Positions 8,454 to 17,800 of a stretch of DNA of 64,000 nt are shown in pieces; the stretch's first letter is position 1, and each line of letters begins with the position of its first letter. The stretch is from contig NZ_CABVPN010000008.1 of assembly GCF_902499115.1 (NCBI RefSeq), positions 124,001 through 188,000 on the forward strand. Direction: 5' to 3'. Under the pieces are notes generated by a model. It did no database searches. It saw only the letters and a program-made list of their open reading frames with translations, and was not told the origin of the DNA. The translations under genes and the position numbers were made by a program. This DNA comes from Burkholderia diffusa (lineage in GTDB: Bacteria; Pseudomonadota; Gammaproteobacteria; Burkholderiales; Burkholderiaceae).

Positions 8454-9542
8454 TTACTTGCCGAGCGTGGCCTGCGACCAGAGCTGGTCGACTTCGGCCT
8501 TGTGCGTCGCGGCCTTCGCGACGTCGAGCGGACGCACCTGCGGCGCGTTCGGCAGCTTCGCCGCGACGTCCTGCGCGACCGGCGTGCCGGGCACGGCCGG
8601 GCGCACGTAGCCCTGCGCGAACAGCCCCTGTCCGACGTCGCTCATCACGAGGTTGAGCCACAATTGCGCGGCGGCCGGATTCGGTCCGTTCTTCACGAGA
8701 CTCATGGCATACGGCGCCGATACACTGCCGTCCTGCGGGATCACGACTTCGGCCGCATCGCCCATGCCGTCCGTGTACTTGGCCTTGAGCCCGTCGTTCT
8801 CGTAGCCGATCAGGATCGGAATCTCGCCCTTGACGAATTTCGCGTAGGGCGTCGTCCCCTCGACGCGCAGCACGTTGCCCGCCTGCTTCAGCTTGCCGAA
8901 GAACTCCGCGCCAGGCTTCGGGTTGTCGACGCTGCCGCCGTTCGCATAGGCGGCGGCGAACACGGCGACCTGCCCCTGCCCGGTCGAGCGCGGGTCGAGA
9001 TAGACGACCGCATTGCGATATTCGGGCTTCAGCAGGTCGGACCAGCGCTGCGGCACGTTCTTCACGAGCTTCTTGTTGACGAGCAACGCGATGTTCAGCG
9101 AGTGCACCGCGAACCAGCGGCCGTCGGCCGCGCGAAACACCGTGGGCAGCTTGTCGAAATTGACCGGCTTGAACGGCGCGACGACGTCCTTGGCCGTCGC
9201 ATCGAGCGCCGACGCCGCGAAGTAGTACGCCGTGTCGGCCTGCGGGCGGCGTCGCGACTTGTCGAGCGCGACGACCGTGGCCGCCGAGCCGATGTCGTTG
9301 TACGTGATCTCGACCTTCGGGTAACGCTTGCGGAATTCGGCGAACAGCGACTTCCAGTTCGCCCATTCCGGGCCCGTGTCGAACGACACGACGAGCCCTT
9401 CGTCGGCGGCCTTCTCGTACAGCGCATCCTCCCCGGGATACAGCGACGCGGCATGGGCGAGCGCCGGCGCGAAGGTCGCGAATGCGCAGAGTGCCAGCAG
9501 GCGGCGACGCGTCGCATGAAGAAAGTGGCGGCGTGCAGACAT
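8454..9542 (-). CDS. Periplasmic solute-binding protein of the ABC importer
   Basis: 362 aa. A signal peptide occupies about residues 1-31 (basic start, hydrophobic LLALCAFATFAPALAHA). The mature part is a type-2 periplasmic binding protein of the SBP_bac_6/AfuA-like class (DEGLVVSFDTGPEWANWK at the start, PQRWSDLLKPEYRNAVVYLDP in the hinge region, typical of iron(III), spermidine/putrescine, thiamine and phosphonate binders). The substrate cannot be read from the sequence. It lies between the ATPase gene (35 bp upstream) and the second permease gene (10 bp downstream). ATG 9542 is chosen because it opens the signal peptide. Confidence 0.85.
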   Translation of the reverse strand: MSARRHFLHATRRRLLALCAFATFAPALAHAASLYPGEDALYEKAADEGLVVSFDTGPEWANWKSLFAEFRKRYPKVEITYNDIGSAATVVALDKSRRRPQADTAYYFAASALDATAKDVVAPFKPVNFDKLPTVFRAADGRWFAVHSLNIALLVNKKLVKNVPQRWSDLLKPEYRNAVVYLDPRSTGQGQVAVFAAAYANGGSVDNPKPGAEFFGKLKQAGNVLRVEGTTPYAKFVKGEIPILIGYENDGLKAKYTDGMGDAAEVVIPQDGSVSAPYAMSLVKNGPNPAAAQLWLNLVMSDVGQGLFAQGYVRPAVPGTPVAQDVAAKLPNAPQVRPLDVAKAATHKAEVDQLWSQATLGK

Positions 9543-9577
9543 CGTGATTCTCCGTTGAATGAATAGGTCGCCCGCGC

Positions 9578-10609
9578 TCACGCGACGGGCAGCACGAGCA
9601 GATGGCGCGGCTCGATCGACACGCAGCGCGCGGGCAGTTCGCGCCCTTCGCCGAGCAGTGCGTCGGTCGCGCCGGCCGGCACGAAGTCGAAGCGCTGTGT
9701 CGCGCCGAAGTAGCGCACCTCGCCGACGCGGCCATCGATGCGGTTCGCGACGTCCCCGGGTGGATCGGGTTGCAGGTGTTCCGGCCGGATCAGCACCTCG
9801 ACCGGATCGCCCGGCCGGTGCGTACCCGTCTCCGCGCACAGCGTCGTGAACCGCACGTCGACCGCGCCATGTGCGAGCACACGGCCGCGCAGCAGCGTCG
9901 AATGGCCGACGAAACGCGCGACCTGTGCGGTCGCAGGACGCTCGTACAGGTCGCGCGGGGTGCCGGCCTGCAGCATGCGTCCGCCGTCGACGATCGCCAC
10001 GCGATCGGCCATGCTGAGCGCTTCATCCTGGTCGTGCGTGACGAGCAGCGTCGTCGCGCCGCAGGCGCGCTGCAGCGCGCGGATCTCGTCGCGCAACTGG
10101 TGGCGAATGCCGGCGTCGAGCGCTGCGAGCGGCTCGTCGAGCAGCAGCAGCTTCGGTTGGATCACGAGCGCGCGGGCCAGCGCGACGCGCTGCTGCTGCC
10201 CCCCGGACAGCAGCGCCGTGCTGCGATCGGCCTGCGCGGCGAGGCCGACACGTTCGAGCATCTCGAGCGCGCGACGGCGGCGCGGCGCCGCGGCGATGCC
10301 GCGCATCTTCAGGCCATAGGCGACGTTGTCGACGACCGACAGGTTCGGAAACAGCGCGTAGTGCTGAAACACCATCCCGACCTCGCGCTGCCACACCGGC
10401 ACGCCGGCCATGTCGCGGCCGCCGATCGCGATGCGGCCGCGGTAGCCGTCGAGCAGGCCGGCGGCGAGGCGCAGCAGCGTCGATTTGCCGGAGCCGCTGC
10501 GGCCCATCACGGCGAGCAGTTCGCCCTGGGCCGCGGACAGCGTGACCGCGTCGACGCCGTGACGGGCGCCCGGATACTGGAAGCTGACGTTTTCGAAATC
10601 GAGACTCAT
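9578..10609 (-). CDS. ABC transporter ATP-binding protein
   Basis: 343 aa. The complete nucleotide-binding domain has Walker A GRSGSGKST (about residues 36-44), Q-loop FQHYALFP, signature LLSGGQQQR, Walker B LLLLDEP and the H-loop THDQ. A C-terminal TOBE-like domain (about 245-343, VLIRPEHL) is typical of the CysA/PotA/FbpC class. Its start lies 7 bp after the stop of the first permease, so the genes form one transcript. Confidence 0.9.
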   Translation of the reverse strand: MSLDFENVSFQYPGARHGVDAVTLSAAQGELLAVMGRSGSGKSTLLRLAAGLLDGYRGRIAIGGRDMAGVPVWQREVGMVFQHYALFPNLSVVDNVAYGLKMRGIAAAPRRRRALEMLERVGLAAQADRSTALLSGGQQQRVALARALVIQPKLLLLDEPLAALDAGIRHQLRDEIRALQRACGATTLLVTHDQDEALSMADRVAIVDGGRMLQAGTPRDLYERPATAQVARFVGHSTLLRGRVLAHGAVDVRFTTLCAETGTHRPGDPVEVLIRPEHLQPDPPGDVANRIDGRVGEVRYFGATQRFDFVPAGATDALLGEGRELPARCVSIEPRHLLVLPVA

Positions 10610-10616
10610 GACGGTT

Positions 10617-11468
10617 TCACTTCAGGCGTTGCACGGTGAAGACGGAGGCGAGCGTCGCGAGCACGGCGAGGACGAGCAGCACGACGGTCGCCGCGCAGGC
10701 CATCCCGGACGCGCCGTAGAACGCCTGCAGCAGCACGATCGGATAGTTGCGGTAACGGAAGCCCGCGATGAGGTTCGAGATCTGGAATTCGCCGATCGAC
10801 AGCGCGGCGACCATCACCAGGCCGGAGAACAGGCTGTGCCGCAGGTTCGGCAGCACGATCGTGAAGAACTGGCGCAGCGGCGTCGCGCCGAGCGTGGCCG
10901 CGCATGCCTCGAGATGCGCGAGGCCAAGGTGGCGCAGGTCGCTCAGCAGCGTCTGCAGCAGGTACGGCAGCGTCAGCACGGCGTGCGCGGCGATCATCAG
11001 CGGCAGCGTGCCGAGCCACGGCAGCGCATCGCCGCTGAAGATCGCGATGTAGCCGAACCCGAGCGTCAGCGCCGGCACCGCGATCGGCATCAGCATCACG
11101 ATGCGCGCCGCGAAGCCGCGGCCGGCCAGTGCGCGGTGATGCAGCGCGTAGGCGAGCGGCAACGCCAGCACGGCATTGATCGCGCAGCAGGCGAGCGCGA
11201 CCACGAGGCTCGTGCCGAATGCGCGGGTAAAGCTGCGATTCGCGGCCAGATCGACGAACCAGTGCGACGTGATGCCGGTCGGCAGCAGCGTGTTCGTCCA
11301 CGACTGGCCGACCGAGCCGATCAGCAGCAGCACGATCGGCAGCGCGAGATACAGCCCGAACACCGCGACGAACGCCCGCAGCAGCAGGCGTCCCGCGATC
11401 GCGCGCGGCCGTTTGTTACGACGAATCGGAATAGCTTCGGCAAGGGCCGGAGCGGATGGCGGATGCAT
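10617..11468 (-). CDS. ABC transporter permease (first gene of the importer operon)
   Basis: 283 aa with about six transmembrane helices and an EAA-type loop (LEACAATLGATPLRQFFTIVLP, about residues 185-206). It opens the leftward operon permease-ATPase-binding protein-permease-LOG-like. The 162-bp region upstream separates it from a divergent LysR regulator. ATG 11468 is the first start of the frame. The polar N-terminus (IPIRRNKRPRA) should face the cytoplasm. Confidence 0.87.
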   Translation of the reverse strand: MHPPSAPALAEAIPIRRNKRPRAIAGRLLLRAFVAVFGLYLALPIVLLLIGSVGQSWTNTLLPTGITSHWFVDLAANRSFTRAFGTSLVVALACCAINAVLALPLAYALHHRALAGRGFAARIVMLMPIAVPALTLGFGYIAIFSGDALPWLGTLPLMIAAHAVLTLPYLLQTLLSDLRHLGLAHLEACAATLGATPLRQFFTIVLPNLRHSLFSGLVMVAALSIGEFQISNLIAGFRYRNYPIVLLQAFYGASGMACAATVVLLVLAVLATLASVFTVQRLK

Positions 11469-11630
11469 GGCGAATCTCGCTGACGGACACGGAACGGGTC
11501 ATGCAACGCCCGCCGGGCCCGGCCGGAACGCGTTGTCATGACGGACGCAGTGTGCGGATCCGACATGGCATCGTCATGAAAAAAACGTACAACGCCCGCA
11601 TCGATCTGTGCGCGCAAGGAATAGTTCGCC

Positions 11631-12527
11631 GTGAAGCACCTGTTTCCCAACGTCGCGGAGCTGCACGCGTTCGCGAGTTCCGTGAAGTACCTGAACTTCT
11701 CGTATGCGGCGCGCGAGCTCGGCCTGACGCCGAGCGCGGTCAGCCGGCAGATCGCGAATCTCGAGACGCTGTTCGGCGTGAAGCTATTCGTGCGCGAGGG
11801 GCGCAATCTCGCGCTCACGCGCGCCGGGCAGCTTTATCACGCGCGCGTGATCGGCCCGCTGCGCGAGATCGGCAACGCATCGATCGAATTGCTGAGCGCG
11901 CGCGAGGACAGCGACCTGCTGACGATCGCAAGCGTGCCGACCTTCACGACGAAGTGGCTGGTGCCGCGCCTCGCGCGCTTTCTGGCCGGCGCGCCGGAGG
12001 TCACGCTGAGTTTTCGCCGCCATCTCGCGCACGGCGACATGTTTCCGTTCGGACTCGACGCAGCAATACGCTATGGCGACGGCGCATGGGAAGGCGTCCG
12101 ATGCGATTACCTGGACGGTCGCACCTTCGTGCCGGTCTGTTCCCGCGAATTCGCGGCGCGACATGCGCTGCGCACGCCCGGCGACACGGCCGCCGCGCCG
12201 CGGCTCGTGCACGAGCAGGCGGACATCGCGTGGTCCCTCTGGGCGGAGCGCCACCGCGTCGCCGGGATGAACGCGCTCGCGGGGCCGCGCTTCGAACAGT
12301 ATTCGGTGCTGATCCAGGCCGCGCAAGCCGGGCTCGGGCTCGCGCTCGTGCCGCGCTTCCTGATCGCTGACACGCTCGCGAGCGGTGCGCTCGTCGAACC
12401 GTTCGACGCGCCCGTCGACGTCGACGCGCAAGGGCACTACCTGTGCTACGCGCCGGAGCGCCTGGAGACGAGCGCCGCGTTGCGGCGCTTCAGGGAATGG
12501 ATGCTCGACGAATGCGCGGACCGATGA
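11631..12527 (+). CDS. GcvA-type LysR-family regulator, divergent from the ABC importer
   Basis: 298 aa. An N-terminal helix-turn-helix (about residues 20-45, NFSYAARELGLTPSAVSRQ) is followed by a LysR substrate-binding domain with the GcvA-like WLVPRLARF motif near residue 100. It starts with GTG at 11631, preceded by AAGGA about 10 bases upstream; no in-frame ATG precedes the DNA-binding domain. LysR regulators usually control a divergently transcribed target, so the importer operon starting at 11468 is the likely target. I cannot name the co-inducer. Confidence 0.87.
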   Translation: MKHLFPNVAELHAFASSVKYLNFSYAARELGLTPSAVSRQIANLETLFGVKLFVREGRNLALTRAGQLYHARVIGPLREIGNASIELLSAREDSDLLTIASVPTFTTKWLVPRLARFLAGAPEVTLSFRRHLAHGDMFPFGLDAAIRYGDGAWEGVRCDYLDGRTFVPVCSREFAARHALRTPGDTAAAPRLVHEQADIAWSLWAERHRVAGMNALAGPRFEQYSVLIQAAQAGLGLALVPRFLIADTLASGALVEPFDAPVDVDAQGHYLCYAPERLETSAALRRFREWMLDECADR

Positions 12528-12552
12528 GCGCGCCCGCCAAGGCCGGGCGCGC
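12528..12552. terminator. Hairpin between convergent genes
   Basis: GCGCGCCCG (12528-12536) pairs perfectly with CGGGCGCGC (12544-12552) around a 7-base loop. It begins 1 bp after the LysR stop codon. There is no T-run on either side, so it may act as a transcript-end hairpin rather than a classical terminator. Confidence 0.55.
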
Positions 12553-12606
12553 CTGGACGGCACGGCGGCGCCCGTAGCACGTCGCCGAACCGCCCCTCAC
12601 GTTGCG

Positions 12607-14283
12607 TCAGTGGTCGATGCCGAGCCCCGGCAGCACGTGCGTGTTCTCGGCCACGACCGCGTGCAGCAGCTTCGGATCGGCGCCGAGCAGCCCGAGGATC
12701 GTCGGCGCGACCTGCTTCGTGCCGACGAGATCGCTCACGATGCGCGCGCGGTGAAGCCCCGGATACGACACGAGCAGGCCAAGGTGGCTGTCGTCCGGCG
12801 CATTGCCGCCGTGCTCCTCGTCCTTCTTCGTGCTCGACGTGTAGATCACGCCCGGATTCGGCTGCACGACGATGTCCGGCGTGCGGCCGTTGGCCGGATC
12901 GCCGAATCGTTCGGCCAGCGCCGCGCCGTACAGGATGTACGCCTGCGAGCCGTCCGCGCAGATCCCGGGCGCGTTGCAGCCGAGGTTCGCCTTCAGCGTC
13001 TGCACCACGGCCGTGCGCTGGCCGCGGTCGCGCAGCCAGATCAGGCCGACGTCGTCGGTCTGCACGAAGCCCGTGCCGACCAGGCCCGAGCCGTCGTTCA
13101 GGTTGCCCGTCGTCGTGTTGTTCTGGCCGAAGTTGCCGTTCGGGTCGAGATAGTTGTTCGCTTCGAGCAGCTTCGTCAGCGTGTCGCCATTCTTCACGAG
13201 CTTGGTGTGATCAGTCGGCGACTGGCCGTGCTTCGCCGTGACGATCACCGCCGTCGACGTGTACAGGTTGCGCTGCTTCAACTCGTTGACGATGCGGCCG
13301 ATCGAGTTGTCGACGTACGTGATCGCGTTCGCGACCTGGCCGTTCGGCGTGAAGTTCGCGTCGAGATAGCCGCCGCCCTTCGCGACCGGCGCCTTCTGCG
13401 CGACGCTGAGCGTCTGGAAGTTGGCGCCGAACAGCGTCGGCACCGGCGCGTTCTTCGTGCCGGTCGAGTCGCGGCCGTCGATCTGGTTGACCAGCGCCTG
13501 CACGTGCAGGTTGTCGAAGCGCGCGGTGTGTGAATAGACGTCCGTGTAGTCGGTGTTCGTCGCCGGGTCGATCGAGTTGATCTCGGTACGCATCAGATCG
13601 TCGACGCCGGTGCCCGACGGGCCGTTCAGCCAGTCGTAGCCCCACGCGTGCTTGTCGGCCCACGCGGTGTACGCGTTCGGCACGCCGGCCTTGACGGCCT
13701 CGAACACCGTGTTGGTCTTCACATAGTTGTGCGGATAGACGGGCACGCACTGGCCATTGACCTTCGCATGCGGGATCGCCTGCGGGTTGAACGCGCCGCC
13801 GCCGTCGAGGTGCACGAGCGCGCCGCCATTGAAGGCATCGATGCCGGTCGTCTCGTCGAACACGACGTTCCAGCCCTGCTTGCCCGAGCAGGTCGTGTCG
13901 CTCGGCGCATACAGGTTGCGGTCGTACGACACGTCGTAGAACAGGCCGGCCGTCTTCGGCGAGCCGCCCGTCACGAGCGCCGCGAGGCCCGGGAACGAAT
14001 CCGACAGGCCCGGTGTATAGGCGTTCGCGTACGTGACGCCGTTTTGCGCGAGCACCGCGATGTTCGGACACGTGTTCGCGCCGATGCAGCGCGCGAGGTC
14101 CTGTTCGTGCAGGCCGTCGACGCTGATCAGCAGCACGTGCTTCACGACGCGCCGGCCGCGGCCGGCGTCATTACCCTGACCGTCGCCGTCCTGCTGCGCC
14201 GCGTAGACACCCGCGCTTGCGAGCGCCAGCGCGCCCGCCAGCATCGCCGCCACCTTCCGCTGCTTACCAAGAAAAGACATCAT
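12607..14283 (-). CDS. Exported alkaline-phosphatase-superfamily phosphodiesterase
   Basis: 558 aa. A signal peptide spans about residues 1-28 (hydrophobic MLAGALALASAGVYA). The mature part belongs to the type I phosphodiesterase/nucleotide pyrophosphatase branch: HVLLISVDGLHEQDL carries the first metal ligand Asp, the loop DSFPGLAAL corresponds to the nucleophile Thr/Ser region, and VIVTAKHGQSP and EEHGGNAPDDSH supply later metal-binding His/Asp residues. It probably hydrolyses phosphate esters in the periplasm; the substrate is unknown. The start is one of GTG 14286, ATG 14283 or ATG 14280; GAGG upstream fits any of them. Confidence 0.82.
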   Translation of the reverse strand: MMSFLGKQRKVAAMLAGALALASAGVYAAQQDGDGQGNDAGRGRRVVKHVLLISVDGLHEQDLARCIGANTCPNIAVLAQNGVTYANAYTPGLSDSFPGLAALVTGGSPKTAGLFYDVSYDRNLYAPSDTTCSGKQGWNVVFDETTGIDAFNGGALVHLDGGGAFNPQAIPHAKVNGQCVPVYPHNYVKTNTVFEAVKAGVPNAYTAWADKHAWGYDWLNGPSGTGVDDLMRTEINSIDPATNTDYTDVYSHTARFDNLHVQALVNQIDGRDSTGTKNAPVPTLFGANFQTLSVAQKAPVAKGGGYLDANFTPNGQVANAITYVDNSIGRIVNELKQRNLYTSTAVIVTAKHGQSPTDHTKLVKNGDTLTKLLEANNYLDPNGNFGQNNTTTGNLNDGSGLVGTGFVQTDDVGLIWLRDRGQRTAVVQTLKANLGCNAPGICADGSQAYILYGAALAERFGDPANGRTPDIVVQPNPGVIYTSSTKKDEEHGGNAPDDSHLGLLVSYPGLHRARIVSDLVGTKQVAPTILGLLGADPKLLHAVVAENTHVLPGLGIDH

Positions 14284-14544
14284 CACCCCACCTCATCGAT
14301 TGACGTTGAACTGCGTGACCTGCCAACAGGCGAGCAGAATATGGCCGGATCGTGCGGCGCTCCGATGAAGCGGGGCTTTCTGTTTTCTGTCAAACGTAAC
14401 CAATCGCAAATGACACGACGCCGTCGCAAAGCAAGGCGAGCGGGCGCACGCCGCGACGTGCGCACCGGGCCGGTGCATCGTGCGCGCCATCGCCCGCCGC
14501 GGCATTTTTTTCGCACTTGGCGCATGACTATTGGCGTGTGATAA

Positions 14545-14556
14545 AGGGTTTTCCCT
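14545..14556 (+). promoter_or_regulatory. Palindromic motif AGGGTTTTCCCT upstream of a small gene
   Basis: The dodecamer AGGGTTTTCCCT lies 16 bases before the ATG at 14573. The same motif occurs twice upstream of the DUF3563 gene (24408-24419 and 24437-24450). The AGGG/CCCT arms around a T4 centre suggest a dimer-binding operator. I do not know the factor. Confidence 0.5.
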
Positions 14557-14572
14557 GACCCGGAGCACGAGT

Positions 14573-14794
14573 ATGTCGACCCTGGAAGCTCTCCGGTTCG
14601 TGCTGGACGATGCACGTACCCCCGAAATCATTCGCCACCACGTCGTCGACGCGCTGCAATACGCGCTGCGCAACTACGGACAAGTGTTTACCGCGAAGGA
14701 GGTCGAGTGGCTGACGCAGTGGGACGATGCCCGCCTGCCGCTGGCCGCGAGGAAGGAACTGGACAAGCGCGAACCGGCGATCGCCGAGCGCTGA
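14573..14794 (+). CDS. Small acidic protein of unknown function
   Basis: 73 aa, predicted helical and without signal peptide or membrane segment: VLDDARTPEIIRHHVVDALQYALRN, then a segment with WLTQWDDARLPLAARKELDKRE. ATG 14573 is chosen for the upstream GGAG (8 bases) and because the AGGGTTTTCCCT palindrome sits just before it. I do not recognise the family. It is convergent with the DUF748 gene and both end at a perfect 15-bp hairpin. Confidence 0.65.
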   Translation: MSTLEALRFVLDDARTPEIIRHHVVDALQYALRNYGQVFTAKEVEWLTQWDDARLPLAARKELDKREPAIAER

Positions 14795-14804
14795 AAGGAA
14801 GGCG

Positions 14805-14841
14805 CGCCGCCGCGCCCGATTGCCGGTCGGGCGCGGCGGCG
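14805..14841. terminator. Bidirectional hairpin terminator
   Basis: A perfect 15-bp stem, CGCCGCCGCGCCCGA (14805-14819) with TCGGGCGCGGCGGCG (14827-14841), has a 7-base loop. It is placed between two convergent genes (stop codons at 14794 and 14864) and so could end transcripts from both. T-runs are absent. Confidence 0.65.
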
Positions 14842-14863
14842 GCGGATGATGGCGTGACGCGGC

Positions 14864-17800
14864 TTACTGCAGGCCGAAGTCGACGCGGGTCGTCGCGCCC
14901 TTGTCCTCGATGCCCTTCGCATCGAGCTTCGGCGCCACGACGAACATGCGGCTCGAATCGATCTTGCCGTCGAGGTACTGGCGCACGGCCTGCGCGCGCT
15001 GCTGCGCGAGCGCGCGCAGCGCGTTGTCGTCGGCCGGCGCGTGATCGGCGAGCGCCTTCTTCATGTCCGCATCGGGCAGCGTCTTCTGCAGGCCGATCAG
15101 GTTGCGCGGCTTCTTGAAGTCGGCGGCCTTGTATGCACGCGTCAGGTACTTGGTGTACTCGGCCGGTTCGACCTTCACCGACATCGGATCGATGCTCTCG
15201 CCCTGGCCGACCACGTCCTTCAGCTTCTGCTGACGCACCAGCCGCTCGACGTACGCGTCGCGCAGCCCCGGCGTGTCCTTCGCCGGATCGACGCGGCCGA
15301 TCAGGTCCAGCCGGATCGACGGCTTCTCGGTCAGCATCTTCACGACGGTGTCGAGCTTCTTCTGCTGCGCGTCGGTCAGCGCGTACGAGCCCGGCGCGAA
15401 CTCGACGTACCCGAGATCCTCGCCGCCGCTGCCGCCAAACGCGTTCGCGAGCAGCGTGAACGGCGACGTCACGGCCTTCGCGATCAGGTTCAGCACCGCG
15501 CGCCAGATCAGCCCGCCGACGCTGAACTCCGGATTCGACAGCGAGCCCGACACCGGCAGGTTCACGTCGATCTCGCCGCGCGTGTTCTTCAGGAGCGAGA
15601 TCGCGAGCTTCACGGGCAGCTTCGTCGCCGTGTCGTTCTCGACGTGATCGCCGAACGTGAGCTGGTCGATGAAGATGTGGTTGTTCGCCTTCAACTGGTC
15701 GTTCGCGAGCTCGTAATGCAGGTCGACGTTGAGCTTGCCCTTCGTGATCGGGTAGCCGGCGTACTTCGCCGAGTACGGCGTCAGGTTGGTCAGCTCGATG
15801 TCATGCGCGGTCGCCGTGAGGTCCAGCGCCGGCTTGTCGATCAGCGGGTTCACCGAGCCCTTGATCGAGATCGGCCCGTTGCCCGCGAGATTCGCGGCGA
15901 CGTCGACCGGCGCGGACGTCGTCGAGTCCGTGCCGAACGCGCCGACCGTCCCCTTGATCGCGACCAGGTTCGCCGTGTAGTTCGGCTTGATGAAGTTGTC
16001 GGTGTAGGTCACGCGGCCGTTCTGCAGCACGAGCTGGCCGAAATGCATGCGCACCGGATTCTGCGGCGGCGGCGGGGCCTTCACGGCGACCGTCGCCGAT
16101 GCGGCGGCCGGCGCGGACGCCTGCTGCACGGCCGCGGCCGGCGGCGTCATGCCCGGTGACAGCGGCACAGGTTCGTTCTTGCTCGCGTCGCGCGTGAGCG
16201 ACTGCGCGGGGCCCGTCTCCTTCGCGACGACGTCCTTCAGGTTCAGCCGCCCCTGCGCATCGAGCAGCACGCGGCCGTAGAAGTTCGAGAAGGTCACGCG
16301 CGCGGCGTCGACGTCGGTGCCCCTCTCGTCGTAGTTCACCTTCAGGTTCGACAGCGCGAGCGAGCGCCAGCCCGCGAACGGGTCGGACGTCGCCTTGTCG
16401 AGCATCCGCACGTCGACCAGCGCGACATCGCCGCGATAGGTCGCGCGCGGCACGTCCTTCACCTGCGCGAACGTCAGGTTGCCCTGCGCGTTGAGCAGCG
16501 CGCTCGCGATGGTCGCGTTCAGCGCGCTGCCGAAGTACGGCTCGAACGCAGCCGCGTCGAGGCGGTTGCCGTTGATCTTCAGGCCGAGCTTCAGCGGCTG
16601 CGCGGTCACATCGCCCGACACGTTCACCGAGCCCTTGCGGTTCAGCGTCGCCTTCAGCTGAACCGGCAGCGGCTTCGTCATGTCATCGCTGATCTTCTGC
16701 ACCGACAGGTCGAGCGGCTTGATCGCGAGCTTCACCGGGCGCGGCGTCGACAGGTCCGTGAAGTTCGCGGACGACTCCTTCACGTTGAGCGCGTCGATCC
16801 GGTAATGCCACGACGGCGCGGCCGCCTCGGCCTTGCGCGCGACCGTGCGCTTGGGCACCGCCTTCTGCGCGGGTTCGGCCAGCGCAGCCAGGTCGATCTT
16901 GCCGTCCTTCAGGCGCTTCACGTCGAGCGCGAGCCCGGTCGCATCGACGCTCGCGATTTCCGCCGTGCGCGCGGCGACGTCGACCTTCGCGATCTTCGCG
17001 CTCGCGTCGGGCAGCACGATCGCGGGCGCCTTCGCGTCCGGCGTCGCGAGCTTGAGCGACTTCAGGCTCACCGTGCTGTCGGCGACCTGCGCGTCGAGCG
17101 GCGTCTTGCCCCAGTCGGCCTTCGCGTTGACGCTCGCGCCGAGCGTGCCGTCGAGCACGCGCGCACGGGTCGCCTCGCCGAGATACGGCTGCAGCGCCGG
17201 CAACGCGAGCGCGTCGACCGTCAGCTTCGTGTCGGCCTGCTTCGCCGCCAGGCTGAACGCGCCTTCGGCCTTCACGTCGCCGCCGCGCGACAGCGACGTC
17301 GACAGCGTGTATTTCGCGGGCGTCTTGCCCTGCAGCGTGAAGCCGTCGAGCGTCGCGGCGAGCTTCGTCAGCGACATCGCGGTCGGCGTCGCGGGCACGC
17401 GGTCGTCGACGTTGATCGTGCCGCCGTCGATCGCGAAATGACGGATCGTCAGGTCGAGCGGCGGCGCTTCCTTCGCGGCGGCTTCGACCTTCGCGCCGCT
17501 CGCGGCGTTGGCGGCGGCGACGGCGGCAGTCGATGCGGCGGCGCCCGATGCGGCCGGCTTGCCCGCGTCGGCCTTCGGCGCGGCGGCCGGCGGGCCGGCC
17601 AGCTTCTCGACGTTCAGCAGGCCCTGCTTGTCGCGCGCCAGGTCGACGACCGGCTGGTCGAGCCGGATCTCGTCGAAATGCAGCACGTTGCGCAGCGGCT
17701 CGAGGCCGGCGGCCGCGACGTGCACGCCGCGCGCGGCGAACAGCGGCGCCGACGCGCGGTCGGTCACCTTCGCGTCGTTGAGATCCACGGTGCCCGACAC